Notes: generated by a model from the sequence alone, not told the origin. Shown: positions 38,801 to 47,930, counted from the stretch's first letter. The stretch: 64,000 nt of DNA from Neptunomonas sp. (GCF_016744175.1 NZ_JADGEV010000003.1:62001-126000), one strand, 5' to 3'. Numbers and translations: made by a program.

Positions 38801-41800
38801 AAAAGGTTCGGTATAGGTGCCACTGATATATGGGCTAAATTGACAGGCTTTTTGTCCTAGTTCGTCTGCTCGTTGATGTTTCTTAAAAATGAATGCAAGT
38901 AAGGATTGATAGAAAAAATGTAAGCAAATTGCTGTTTTGTGATTATTATCATGATGCTCAATGAGCATTGATTCGGCATCGTAGTACTCGCCATTTAATG
39001 TTGGCGGCGCTGTTGGATGTCTCAGTACCTCTACAAACTGCAGTGCCATTAATGAATACTGTAGAGACTGTTTTTGCCCGGTTACTTGTAGTTGCAGAAT
39101 GTAATCTTGAAGCTTAATAGCAAGTTGATCGAAATTGTCACTTAGTGGCAGGCTGTACTGAATATGTGCAGCTAACGAGTAGGCGCTCCATTCAATGTCT
39201 CCGGTTTCTAAGCCGCTATTGTGGGCCTCTAATAATGCTTCAGAGCAAAGTGTAAGTGGTTCTTTATAATGTCGTATATAGGTGTTAAACAGAGACTGAA
39301 CTTTGTGTTCTATTCGATTGTTATCTGTTTGTTGTGCTAGCTTAATAGCCAACGCGCCTAGGCGGAACCCCTGTTTTATTTGCTGGTATTTACCACAAAG
39401 CACACCACCATAACCAGCAAATGCCATGGCTGATTCTGTGCTTAGTCCATAGCGTAATGTTAACTCTACCTCTTTCGCCATCACTAAGGGACGCAGACCC
39501 GAGCTTGAAAATTTTACCACGCCAAACATGCTGGTCAGAATAGGCATAGCCGCTAGTGCTTCTGGCTGCTCCATCTTCGGTAAACTTAGAATTTGTTCAT
39601 CTGAATAGCGATAAAGTCTAACCAATGAGCTGAGTCTAGCGCGATTAATAGCAAATGCTCCTGGAGCATTAGGGAGCGGGAAATTGAGTTGTTTCAACAA
39701 GTGTAAGGCAACGGTTAGCGCATCATCAAAATGGTTAGTAGACACCAACGCTTGAATTTGTAACTCCTGAAGCAGCACCTTATCGGTCATCTGATTACAA
39801 TGAGGGAGCGCAGTATCAACAAGCTGGTGCAGTGTCACGAAGTCTGCTTTGATATAGGCTGCTTCTGCTGCATGTTGGTATAGCGATAAGGCGATGGATG
39901 GATGGTTTTCCCAGCAATCATCTGTTAGTAGCTCAATCCCTTTACGAAAATAATCAAAGGCTGATTCAAAAGCAGCAGCCTCTTTTGCCTGTAAGCCTGC
40001 CTGCAGATTAAGGCGGGTGAGTTCTACTCTTTCTGTTGCTGTTTCAATTAATACTTGTGCCTGGTTCAGGTGATTAGTCACATCAAAAATACGACGGCCC
40101 TGTTCATGGCGAGGTGTTTTTGTTTGTAGTATGTGGCCTATGCGGTAGTGAAGATTGGTAATGTCATCAGCAGGAATTAGAGAGTAGGCGGCTTGTTGAA
40201 CACGATCATGTACAAAGCGATAGCGTAGCTGTTCTGCCTGTTCTTTATTCTTGGCGTGATGGTTTGCTTCTAATGGAAAGATCAGGCCTTCAGAAATAGC
40301 TTGCCATAGATCCGTGGCTGTTTGCTCGGATGATTGTTCACATACCGCAGCAAGAATAGGCAAAGCAACGGGGTTTCCGATACATGCTGCTATTTGTATG
40401 ACCGACTGTGTTTGGGGCGTCAGGCGGCGGATTTTATCCACCATAAAGCTAATAACGTTATCGGTTATTTCACAGTCACGAATCTCGTCTTCATTCCATG
40501 CCCAAAGGCTTCCTTGAAAATGGATAAGGCGTTTTTCATATAAATCGAGTAAAAACTGATTTAAAAAGAATGGGTTGCCTTGGGTTTTCTCAAAACATAT
40601 TTCAGCCAGTGGTTTGCTCTGCTCTACTGAGTGGCTCAGTGTATCGGCAATTAAAAGCTGAATATCTTCAAGCGTTAACGCTTTTATTTCATATAAAGAC
40701 AACTCAAGCGGTGAGCTTTTAAGGCGCTGGAGTGATAGTTGAAACGGGTGATGTTTGTTGAACTCGTTATCCCGGTAACTTCCAATAATAAAAAGATGAG
40801 GATGTTGCGGGTGATGCGCCAGTTTTTCTAAGAGCGTTAATGAGGATAGGTCGGCCCAATGTAAGTCATCAAAGAAAAGCACTAAGGGGTGTTCTGCTGT
40901 AGCAAATACTTTCAGCATCTGGCGGAAAATATGCGAGAAGCGGTGCTGCTCTTCAGATGGTGATAAGCGAGGTGTTTGTGGTTGTTCGCCAATAATGAGT
41001 TCAAGTTCAGGGATTAGCTTAAGTAGCACCTCGGCATTGCTGCCAAAGGCTTCTTGGAGGTTTGATCGCCAGTGTTTAATACGTTCGTCTGGTTCTGTTA
41101 ATAGCTGGCGAATAAGTGTCTGCATTGCCTGATAAATAGCAGTATAAGGTCGGTTTCGATGATATTGATCGAACTTGCCACTGGCGAAGAGGCCATGATG
41201 CTGCGAAATATAATGGCGTAATTCATGCACAACACTGGATTTTCCGACGCCCGCATAGCCAGTAATTAAGGCCATTGATTGTTTGCCGGCACTGACATTA
41301 TCAAAGCAGGTTTTCAATTGGGTAACTGTGGCGGTGCGGCCGTACAGTGTTTGTGGTAGCTCAAATCTCTCTGAAACATCTTGAGAGCCGACGGCAAAAT
41401 CTTGTAGATTTTTAGAGTGCACTTGTTCCAAACAAGCATTTATATCGTGGCAGAGCCCGTAGCTGGATTGGTAACGTTGTGCTGCATCTTTCGCCATCAG
41501 CTTGAAGATAATATTAGATAATACTACGGGTAACTCAGGGTTAAGAAGATGCGGCGCCTTGGGTTGGCGTGCTATGTGACAGTGTAAGAGCTCTTGGTTA
41601 TTTTGTTGTGTAAAGGGTAGACAGCCGGTAAATATCTCATACAGCGTGATACCCCAGCTGTAGTAATCGGTACGGTAGTCAATGTAACGATTAATACGCC
41701 CTGTTTGTTCAGGTGCTATGTAGGATAGGTTGTCTGAATTGGCCTGAGGAGCACTTGATGAGGGGTGCTCCCGGCTGAGTCGGCTGCTCATCGAGAAGTC

Positions 41801-42235
41801 GATAATATAGGCTTGCTGAGTTGCTGGGTTAATAAGAATATTATCGGGTGTTATCTGTTTGTGAGTAATACGCGCTTCATGTATTTGCCCCAGAGTTTTA
41901 CTAAGGCTTAGCGCTATTGTTAAGCGTGTTATAAGATCGGGTCTCTCTAACAACAGCCACTCACGTAGGCTAATTGCCGCGTTATCCAAAAAGACAAGGC
42001 TGTGGTCTGTTTCAGATTTTAGGCACTCTACTAACGGAATCACTCCGTCAATGCTGAGTTCGCTTAAAATATCAGCTTCATGGAGTAAGCGCCGGTTTGC
42101 TGAAAGTGGGTTGGCATGATGGCTGGGTTGTTTAATGACGACCGCTTGATTACTTTCAGATACACCGCGTGAAATTCGGCTGCGTTTACCCTGATGAATC
42201 AGCTCCTGCACAAGAGAGATTCCTTTTGAGTGCAT
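35879..42235 (-). CDS. Giant hybrid sensor kinase with N-terminal kinase-like and ATPase domains
   Basis: 2118 residues. Order: Ser/Thr-kinase-like domain (about 15-275), AAA ATPase (Walker A GYAGVGKS with K332, Walker B LVLFFDDLHWAD), long helical-repeat region (about 650-1300), GAF (about 1290-1440), PAS (about 1460-1590), HisKA (H1629 in SHEIRTPMNG), HATPase, receiver (D1917 in LMDIHLP), HPt (H2053 in AAHTLAG). No membrane helix, so cytoplasmic. In the first domain HKQITPDN replaces the usual HxD catalytic Asp by Gln127, while the VIK lysine and the DF of DFG remain: probably a pseudokinase. It overlaps nothing but lies 2 bases from the response regulator and must be its partner. Confidence 0.9.
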   Translation of the reverse strand: MHSKGISLVQELIHQGKRSRISRGVSESNQAVVIKQPSHHANPLSANRRLLHEADILSELSIDGVIPLVECLKSETDHSLVFLDNAAISLREWLLLERPDLITRLTIALSLSKTLGQIHEARITHKQITPDNILINPATQQAYIIDFSMSSRLSREHPSSSAPQANSDNLSYIAPEQTGRINRYIDYRTDYYSWGITLYEIFTGCLPFTQQNNQELLHCHIARQPKAPHLLNPELPVVLSNIIFKLMAKDAAQRYQSSYGLCHDINACLEQVHSKNLQDFAVGSQDVSERFELPQTLYGRTATVTQLKTCFDNVSAGKQSMALITGYAGVGKSSVVHELRHYISQHHGLFASGKFDQYHRNRPYTAIYQAMQTLIRQLLTEPDERIKHWRSNLQEAFGSNAEVLLKLIPELELIIGEQPQTPRLSPSEEQHRFSHIFRQMLKVFATAEHPLVLFFDDLHWADLSSLTLLEKLAHHPQHPHLFIIGSYRDNEFNKHHPFQLSLQRLKSSPLELSLYEIKALTLEDIQLLIADTLSHSVEQSKPLAEICFEKTQGNPFFLNQFLLDLYEKRLIHFQGSLWAWNEDEIRDCEITDNVISFMVDKIRRLTPQTQSVIQIAACIGNPVALPILAAVCEQSSEQTATDLWQAISEGLIFPLEANHHAKNKEQAEQLRYRFVHDRVQQAAYSLIPADDITNLHYRIGHILQTKTPRHEQGRRIFDVTNHLNQAQVLIETATERVELTRLNLQAGLQAKEAAAFESAFDYFRKGIELLTDDCWENHPSIALSLYQHAAEAAYIKADFVTLHQLVDTALPHCNQMTDKVLLQELQIQALVSTNHFDDALTVALHLLKQLNFPLPNAPGAFAINRARLSSLVRLYRYSDEQILSLPKMEQPEALAAMPILTSMFGVVKFSSSGLRPLVMAKEVELTLRYGLSTESAMAFAGYGGVLCGKYQQIKQGFRLGALAIKLAQQTDNNRIEHKVQSLFNTYIRHYKEPLTLCSEALLEAHNSGLETGDIEWSAYSLAAHIQYSLPLSDNFDQLAIKLQDYILQLQVTGQKQSLQYSLMALQFVEVLRHPTAPPTLNGEYYDAESMLIEHHDNNHKTAICLHFFYQSLLAFIFKKHQRADELGQKACQFSPYISGTYTEPFLHYINTINSILLLPSLRESEQMQRIKEINTYLKTSNYLTEQCPQNHEHRQLLVKAALLTYEQSYSEAIDLFDQAILLMQKNSFHLDLAIGNELASQCYRSWGKHSIAHHYITQAYQAYERLGAKNKLRQLKAEYSDLSPAPYQHKQTDFSDSAFSSEPAEQPSRVYDVSSVIKASQAISDEIVLEPLLSRLIKLAIENAGAQRAVLLLNRQTLVIEAEAGIDGPTKHYDAMPLDDGAHLLPTSIIHYVARTKENVVLGHASQHEMFQQDTYIQEKQPLSLLCMPIMYHGALTAILYLENSQSRDVFDRNRLQALQILSAQAAISIENAKLYQSLEKSEYNYKSLFMNAVEGIFRAAPEGRFISANPALAALLGYPTPNAFLGEITDIASQCFIDDTDLRSFMDTLSSHQKIINFETRWQTKSGFPIYVAISARIVHNPQGELEYYEGSLTDISERKAKEAAEQARSKAEAENEEKSRFLATMSHEIRTPMNGILGMTQLLKKSNLDHTQVEQVDTIYKAGQSLLTILNDILDFSKAESGQLELETNPFKIEDVLDEVYCLFMPLAQEKSLQIVPKIDRMLPTVVGDRRALTQILMNLCSNALKFTHEGYITLKAINLSQTYNDITVRIEVEDTGIGIAQASQSKIFQHFIQADSTITRRYGGTGLGLAITKRMVEQQGGNVGFSSTQSKGSTFWFELAYPLCNSKALPKTQDTTAISPTTPLDILLVEDTPVNQQVAKGLLESDGHHVNIAEDGFTALSMHNDHLYDLILMDIHLPDMDGITTTKRIRSHPNPKHAAIKIIALTASVSQHEIEQYKQAGMDGVLAKPIQFEAMQQLLNDNTVLDSEHMQTKQGKYLNTTLLDQHQQLLGTERIQKLIEQFYQMASTLVPEIEKAAKEKQLASLGTAAHTLAGAAANFGFEALHSHCQTLERAAQADLPRDASVLAEQTKCLYNDSKTELGLYFEKQKESDVNT

Positions 42236-42237
42236 AC

Positions 42238-42963
42238 TTAGCGTACCTCACCGGCAAACACATAACCTGCACCGTGTGCAGTCAAAATAAAGTGCGGATT
42301 AGACGGGTTATCACCTAATTTTCGTCGTAGCCTCCCAACCATGACATCTACCGAGCGGTCATTGGGTGTCCACTCACGGTCATGGATTGCATCCATTAGC
42401 TGATCACGTGACAGTATAGCGCCGGGCGCGTAGAGAAGTGCGCTGAGTAACTTAAACTCACCTTCGGGTAGGCGTTCATCAACACTAGCGGGGGAGGTGA
42501 GCAAGCGTTTATTTGCATCTAATACCCAACCTTCAAACGTCCACTTTTGAGTGCTTTCTTGTTGTCGAGCCTGTTGGCTATCTTTAACACGCCATAGTAA
42601 GTTCTTTGCCCGTACCAGCAGCTCTCGTGGGTTAAAGGGTTTAGTGACGTAATCGTCTGCTCCCAGTTCTAAACCAACGATGCGGTCAATTTCATCGCCT
42701 TTACTGGTCACCAGAATAATGCCTACGCTGGAGACTGAGCGAAGCTCCCGGGTTAGGGTTAGGCCATCTTTACCAGGCAAATTGATATCAAGTAGCACAA
42801 GATCAATCTGTTCTTGTTGTACTCGCTCACATAGATTATCTGCTTGTTCTGTCTCACTGACGAAGTAGCCTTCTTTTTCTAGGTAGCTAGAAAGAAGTGA
42901 TCGTGAGGCAAAATCATCTTCAACAATCAGTATTCTATATTTATGGTTTGTGTGGCTTGTCAT
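42238..42963 (-). CDS. OmpR/TorR-type response regulator
   Basis: 241 residues. Receiver domain: acidic pair EDD, phospho-acceptor D in LVLLDINLPGKDG, T/S and K in VTSKGDE and DYVTKPF; then a winged-helix Trans_reg_C domain (RDQLMDAIHDREWTPNDRSVDVMVGRLRRKLG). Sequence style is close to TorR/ArcA. It is upstream of, and co-oriented with, the giant kinase, and divergent from qhpA2. I infer it controls qhpA2 and the barrel gene through the tandem GTTACAT elements. Confidence 0.9.
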   Translation of the reverse strand: MTSHTNHKYRILIVEDDFASRSLLSSYLEKEGYFVSETEQADNLCERVQQEQIDLVLLDINLPGKDGLTLTRELRSVSSVGIILVTSKGDEIDRIVGLELGADDYVTKPFNPRELLVRAKNLLWRVKDSQQARQQESTQKWTFEGWVLDANKRLLTSPASVDERLPEGEFKLLSALLYAPGAILSRDQLMDAIHDREWTPNDRSVDVMVGRLRRKLGDNPSNPHFILTAHGAGYVFAGEVR

Positions 42964-43093
42964 AGAGCAGAGTTCATCCAGAGGCTTTGTTTGAGTCTAG
43001 CAATGGAGATGAGTAAAGAAAAGCGAGGTCATTTCTTGTCGATTATTTTTATAACTCTTTTATATCAGTAAGTTAATGGCTAATTTCGATGTG

Positions 43094-43153
43094 TAGTTAC
43101 ATTCAGTTACATTTAACAACAAAAGACTACATATAGCCGGTACTTTATTTACA
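43094..43153 (+). promoter_or_regulatory. Tandem GTTACAT operator-like element before qhpA2
   Basis: GTTACAT-TCA-GTTACAT followed by TTAACAAC, then ACATATAGCC and TTTACA at the same distances as in the element at 32822. It ends about 100 bases before qhpA2 and may also serve the divergent regulator gene. No sigma-54 motif was seen in this interval. Confidence 0.6.
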
Positions 43154-43255
43154 TGGGAAGCGTACTTTATCTAAACCCCATCCTTGATAGCTTAAAGCTT
43201 GAGCTGTATGAATGGATAACTATAAAAATATCACCGAAAGCCAGGAGTGATAGTC

Positions 43256-44842
43256 TTGAAAAAACCAATGATGAAGCGAGCACTATATGTTAGTGGCGCT
43301 ATAGCTTTTATGGGTCTTTCCAGCGCGGTTGTAGCGGTGGATGGTGAGAGTGTTATAAAAGAAAAATGTTTGCTGTGTCATACCCAGACAGGCAACCCTG
43401 AAGCACCATACTCACGCATAAGTCAACAGCGAAAAACGCCTGAAGGCTGGCAGATGACAATTAACCGTATGCAACGCTTGAACGGTTTAGTGATCTCGTC
43501 AGATGAAGAGCGAGCGGTGATTAAGTACCTGTCTGATACGCAAGGTTTGGCCCCCTCTGAGTCAGCACCACACCGTTACGTGTTGGAGCAAAAGCCGAAT
43601 GTGGTAGAAAATGTGGATCCTGCTTATGCCGAGATGTGTGCGCGTTGTCACTCTAATGCACGTTTTGGTTTGCAGCGTCGTACTGAAGATGAGTGGAAGC
43701 TGCATGTGAATACTCACATGGCGATAAACCCCACCACTGAGCTGCATGCGCTGGCACGAGATCGCTCTTGGTACGACATTGCTTATAACGATGTTACTCC
43801 TAAGTTAGCAGCGGACTATGCCTTTAATGATCCGGCTTGGAAAAAATGGCAGCAGATGCCGAAGCCAACGCTGGCAGGCAGCTGGAGTGTTGCAGGGTTT
43901 ATAGCAGGCAAGGGTAACTACAGTGCTACGTTGAACATTACTAACGTGTCTAAAGATAATTTCTCGCTCACGATGACCGGTCATTATGCTGACGGTAGCC
44001 CTCTGAAAGGAAGTGGTCAGGCGAAGGTGTTTTCCGGTTACGAATGGCGCGCTAGCTTGACGCTTGATGGCGTGAAAATGCGCCAAGTGATGGCCGCTTC
44101 AGAAGACGGCTCTACGTTAACCGGTCGCATGTACCAAGCAGCGCATGACGAGATCGGTGGTGAACTGAACGCGATGAATGGTAAAGCCATTGTTGCATTG
44201 TCTCCTTCAGCCATTAAGCAAGGTGGACAACAGGAAATCACTATCATTGGCAGTGGCCTCAAAGGTGATATTTCTTTGGGTAAGGGTGTTCAGCTTGTGA
44301 AGGTATTGTCACGTGACGCTGACCGTATCGTCGTTTTGGCAAAAGCATCATCGAGTGCATCTGTAGGCTTGCGCAACGTTGCAGTAGGTGCAACTAAAGC
44401 AACAGCACAGTTAGCCGTGTATGACAGCATTGCAGCAGTTCAGGTTACGCCAAATGAATCCATAGCACGTATAGGCGGTAACGGCGGTAACTTAGCAAAA
44501 GTGCAATCGACTTACCGCGCTTTGGCATTTAGTGCGGGTAGCGATGGAAAGCCAGGCACCGAAGATGATATGCGTTTGGGCTACATGCAAGCTCAATGGT
44601 CACTACTGCCATTTGATGAAGTAGCTGAGCATGATAATGATCTGAAATATGCAGGATCAATTGATAGCGACGGTATCTTTACCCCCGGTGATGCTGGCCT
44701 GAACCCTGAGCGTAAATTCTCCACCAATAACGTGGGAAATCTGAAAGTGATTGCCAAGGTCGCTGATGGAGATAACAAGGTTGAAGGCGAAGCGCATCTG
44801 CTGGTAACCGTGCCTACTTTTATCAAACGAGCCATTCAGTAA
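43256..44842 (+). CDS. qhpA: Quinohemoprotein amine dehydrogenase alpha subunit (set 2)
   Basis: About 528 residues. TTG 43256 (TTG-AAA-AAA) is chosen by analogy with set 1 (TTG-AAA-AAG), with AGGAG 8 bases upstream; GTG 43247 overlaps that site. Signal peptide about 1-27. Heme motifs CLLCH (38-42) and CARCH, then the same beta domains as copy 1 (RKTPEGWQMTINRMQ versus RKTPEGWLMSIARMQ). First gene of set 2. Confidence 0.93.
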   Translation: MKKPMMKRALYVSGAIAFMGLSSAVVAVDGESVIKEKCLLCHTQTGNPEAPYSRISQQRKTPEGWQMTINRMQRLNGLVISSDEERAVIKYLSDTQGLAPSESAPHRYVLEQKPNVVENVDPAYAEMCARCHSNARFGLQRRTEDEWKLHVNTHMAINPTTELHALARDRSWYDIAYNDVTPKLAADYAFNDPAWKKWQQMPKPTLAGSWSVAGFIAGKGNYSATLNITNVSKDNFSLTMTGHYADGSPLKGSGQAKVFSGYEWRASLTLDGVKMRQVMAASEDGSTLTGRMYQAAHDEIGGELNAMNGKAIVALSPSAIKQGGQQEITIIGSGLKGDISLGKGVQLVKVLSRDADRIVVLAKASSSASVGLRNVAVGATKATAQLAVYDSIAAVQVTPNESIARIGGNGGNLAKVQSTYRALAFSAGSDGKPGTEDDMRLGYMQAQWSLLPFDEVAEHDNDLKYAGSIDSDGIFTPGDAGLNPERKFSTNNVGNLKVIAKVADGDNKVEGEAHLLVTVPTFIKRAIQ

Positions 44843-44920
44843 TTGATCTAGTGATAGCGACTGTTGAAACAAATCGACTGCCAATAACAGCTATAACCAA
44901 TAAAAAGAAGCGAGGCTGAC

Positions 44921-46366
44921 ATGGGATCTTTAACGCTGGTAAAACCAAATTTACATCTGGTAGATGTAGAGGCGCGGCGAATGCTGTTCCATGTACCTAC
45001 TAGTGGCCTGTTTGAACTGGATGATTTGAGTAGGGAGATGATCGAACTATTCTCAGGTCAGAAGGAGGTTTCTGCCCCACAACTGCGAGAACGGTTTGAT
45101 GGCCGCTTCAGTGCTGCTGATGTTGTCGATACGTTGGAAGAGTTTAAGACGCTTAAAATCGTAGCGGATGCCGATTTGGTTGCTGCCAACAAGGCGCAGA
45201 TAAATATCGAGCCGCAGCCAGTGACTCAATTTCCATTGACCACCATCGTATTGAACACAAATACAGGCTGTAACCTGAGCTGTACTTACTGTTACAAAGA
45301 AGATCTGACCACCCCATCTAAGGGTGACAAGATGAGCTATGAAACAGCCGTGCAATCGGTAGAGATGATGCTCAAAGAATCTCCTGATCAGCGCCAGTAT
45401 AACGTTGTGTTTTTTGGAGGTGAGCCACTGAGCAATCTGCCATTAATTCGCAATGTTGTGGCGTACTGTGAAGAGCGCTTTGCTAGCTTAGAAGCCGATG
45501 TCAGTTTTACCATGACGACCAATGCCACTTTGCTTAATGAGAAGCTGGTGGACTGGCTGAACGAGCACCGCTTTGGCTTAACCATTTCGATGGACGGACC
45601 TAAAGCGATGCATGATAAAAACCGCATCACTGTCGGTGGTCAGGGCACTTATGAAGTCGTTAAAAAGAAAGCACAAATGCTGCTGTCTCGTTATAACGCT
45701 CGTCCTGTGGGTTGCCGAGTGACCTTAACTCGCGGCATTACCGATGTTGAAGCGGTTTTTGACCACCTGTATGGCGAGTTAGGTTTCACTGAAGTTGGTT
45801 TTGGCCCCGTAACATCAGGTGATATATCCTCGTTTAACCTGACTGGCGACGAGATGGTTGAAGTGTTTGAAGGCATGAAACGCTTAGGCAGAAAGTATCT
45901 GGCAGCGGCGCTTGACGGCAAGAATATGGGATTTGGCAATATGCATATGCTGATGACAGATATTCATGAAGGCAACAAGAAACAGCTGCCTTGTGGTGCC
46001 GGTGTTGGCTTATTAGCGGTAGATACCAAGGGCGGCATTAATCTTTGTCACCGCTTTACCGGGTCTGATCAGGCTTTGTTTGGCGATGTTAGTGAAGGGC
46101 TGGATAAACCTGCGTTAGCAGAGTTTGTTGAAACCCGACTAGATCGCACTGAAACAGGCTGTGAAACCTGTCGTATCCGCAATATTTGTTCTGGCGGTTG
46201 CTATCACGAAAGTTACGCAAAATACGGTGATGCGACCGTACCTTCTTACCACTACTGTGACCTGTTACGAGATTGGGTCGACTTCGGTGTAGAAGCGTAC
46301 ACGCGCATCATGCTAGAGAATCCAGGGTTTTTTGAAGCCCATGTCTCTCCAAGAAGGAGTGCTTAA
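44921..46366 (+). CDS. qhpD: Radical SAM peptide-modifying enzyme QhpD (set 2)
   Basis: 481 residues; radical SAM motif CNLSCTYC (C117, C121, C124) and SPASM end [17 protein letters not shown]. Like copy 1 it begins with a peptide-recognition region, here more divergent (ARRMLFHVPTSGLFELDDL versus [20 protein letters not shown]). The stop touches the qhpC2 start. Probably makes the thioether links in QhpC2. Confidence 0.93.
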   Translation: MGSLTLVKPNLHLVDVEARRMLFHVPTSGLFELDDLSREMIELFSGQKEVSAPQLRERFDGRFSAADVVDTLEEFKTLKIVADADLVAANKAQINIEPQPVTQFPLTTIVLNTNTGCNLSCTYCYKEDLTTPSKGDKMSYETAVQSVEMMLKESPDQRQYNVVFFGGEPLSNLPLIRNVVAYCEERFASLEADVSFTMTTNATLLNEKLVDWLNEHRFGLTISMDGPKAMHDKNRITVGGQGTYEVVKKKAQMLLSRYNARPVGCRVTLTRGITDVEAVFDHLYGELGFTEVGFGPVTSGDISSFNLTGDEMVEVFEGMKRLGRKYLAAALDGKNMGFGNMHMLMTDIHEGNKKQLPCGAGVGLLAVDTKGGINLCHRFTGSDQALFGDVSEGLDKPALAEFVETRLDRTETGCETCRIRNICSGGCYHESYAKYGDATVPSYHYCDLLRDWVDFGVEAYTRIMLENPGFFEAHVSPRRSA

Positions 46367-46693
46367 ATGAAACACCTTAAATCTTTCAATAAGAAAGCAA
46401 AAATGCTCGACCGAACCACTTCACCCAATGAAGTTGAAGAGGTTGTAGCGATGCAGTCTGTGGTGGGTTGTACTTCCACGAATGACCCGGGTTGGGAAGT
46501 TGATCCTTTTGGTGGTTTGGGCTCATTGTGCCAGCCAATGGAGTCTGATTTGTATGGTTGTGCTGATGCTTGCTGGTGGCCTGCTCAGGTGCCAGATACG
46601 ATTAGCCAATACCCAGATTGGTCACAAGATGTGTCCAAAGCCAATGAAGACTGGCGCAAGCTGGACGGCATCTTTCCAGAAGAACAGAAGTAA
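46367..46693 (+). CDS. qhpC: QHNDH gamma subunit precursor (set 2), CTQ-bearing peptide
   Basis: 108 residues, start directly after the qhpD2 stop, with AAGGAG upstream. A 28-residue leader ends VVA as in copy 1. C35, E44, C55, D61, C65, C69, W71 and D77 are all kept, so it can carry the three thioether bridges and CTQ. The mature part is very like copy 1 ([19 protein letters not shown]), while the leader differs more ([19 protein letters not shown] versus [19 protein letters not shown]). Confidence 0.95.
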   Translation: MKHLKSFNKKAKMLDRTTSPNEVEEVVAMQSVVGCTSTNDPGWEVDPFGGLGSLCQPMESDLYGCADACWWPAQVPDTISQYPDWSQDVSKANEDWRKLDGIFPEEQK

Positions 46694-46704
46694 GGGAGGC
46701 GCAG

Positions 46705-47841
46705 ATGAAATTTTTAAAAATGTTAAAAGCGGCAGCGTTGCTGGGCGCTGCGAGTAGTAGCGTATTGTTGTCTGGTTATGCAATAGGTCAAACAGCACAA
46801 GTGAATGGAATGAAGGCCGGTGGCCATGAATATCTATTGACGATGAGCCGCCCTAATCAATTGCATGTCATTGATACCGAAACTAAAAAATTGATACGTA
46901 GTTGTGATGTGCCTGGTACTTTTGGTGCCGGGGCTGTTTTGCCTTCGCCGGATGGCCGTATCGCTTATGTACTCTCTAATAAAGTAGAAGATGTTTACGG
47001 CTTTGATATTACCGATTGCAAAATGGTGTTTTCTGCTAAGCAATCCCAGAACGGAGAGCGGGTTAAAACCTTTGTCTCTTTGGCGATCAGTGGTGATGGA
47101 AAAGAGTTGTACACCGTGCAAAACCCGACGCGCAAACTGAATGACCGTTATGAAGTACTAGCGCCTCGCTTGGCGGTGTTTAATACTGAGGATGGACTGG
47201 ATGCTAAGTCAGTGCGTACCTTCCCCGTTGACCGCCGTATCACTAAGATTATGACCATGAAAAATGGTGAAGTTATTCTGGGTGGTGCAGATATTAAAGC
47301 GATTAACCCAGCCAATGGTGAAACTCGAGTGCTGAGTGCTTTGCAGAACTGGGCGCGTGGTGCTGACTGGATACCACCGGATGCTTTTGCAATGTTTACT
47401 CAAGGCGAGCATGTGGGCGAATACATCATGCCGTACTTCACGATTAAGTGGAATGGTGATCCCGGTGACATGGAGCAAGCGGAGTTTTGGTGGGGCATGA
47501 GCCGCATTGATATAGCAACGGGTGAAGTTGATGAGCGGGAAACTGTGCCATTTGAATTTATCGTGTTCAACTGGATTACTGACCCAGCAGATAGCAATAT
47601 TCTTTACGGTTCATTTAACCAGCTATCAAAACATGACATTAGCAAAAAGAAGACGATAGCGGTGAAAGATCTAGACCACACTTTCTATAGCATCAATATG
47701 GATCGTGATCGGACTATCTATATCGGTGGCACATCCAGTGACATCTCGATCCATAACCCTGATACGTTAGAGAAGATTGGTTCGATTCAGTTGCCGGGAG
47801 ATATGACGACTTCTGATTTGCGTATTGCACGCTTATTATAG
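46705..47841 (+). CDS. qhpB: Quinohemoprotein amine dehydrogenase beta subunit (set 2)
   Basis: 378 residues; ATG 46705 after GGGAGGCG. Signal peptide about 1-28 (GYAIGQT). Beta-propeller repeats as in copy 1 (NQLHVIDTETKKLIRSCDVPG; RTIYIGGTSSDISIHNPDTLEKIGSIQLPG). The middle blades differ noticeably from copy 1, compatible with another amine preference. Ends the structural genes of set 2, followed by a hairpin. Confidence 0.93.
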   Translation: MKFLKMLKAAALLGAASSSVLLSGYAIGQTAQVNGMKAGGHEYLLTMSRPNQLHVIDTETKKLIRSCDVPGTFGAGAVLPSPDGRIAYVLSNKVEDVYGFDITDCKMVFSAKQSQNGERVKTFVSLAISGDGKELYTVQNPTRKLNDRYEVLAPRLAVFNTEDGLDAKSVRTFPVDRRITKIMTMKNGEVILGGADIKAINPANGETRVLSALQNWARGADWIPPDAFAMFTQGEHVGEYIMPYFTIKWNGDPGDMEQAEFWWGMSRIDIATGEVDERETVPFEFIVFNWITDPADSNILYGSFNQLSKHDISKKKTIAVKDLDHTFYSINMDRDRTIYIGGTSSDISIHNPDTLEKIGSIQLPGDMTTSDLRIARLL

Positions 47842-47904
47842 GGCGTGTAACTTAGGGTTAACCCTATTTTAGTTACTGGTCTGATTTAACGTGGCGAGTT
47901 TAAT

Positions 47905-47930
47905 AAGGGCTGTCTAATGACAGCCCTTTT
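47905..47930 (+). terminator. Terminator-like hairpin between qhpB2 and qhpF
   Basis: Perfect 10-base stem AAGGGCTGTC / GACAGCCCTT, loop TAAT, then TTTT. It lies between the structural genes and qhpFEG, so it may reduce or stop read-through. The frame from 47917 would start inside it, another reason to reject that start. Confidence 0.75.
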
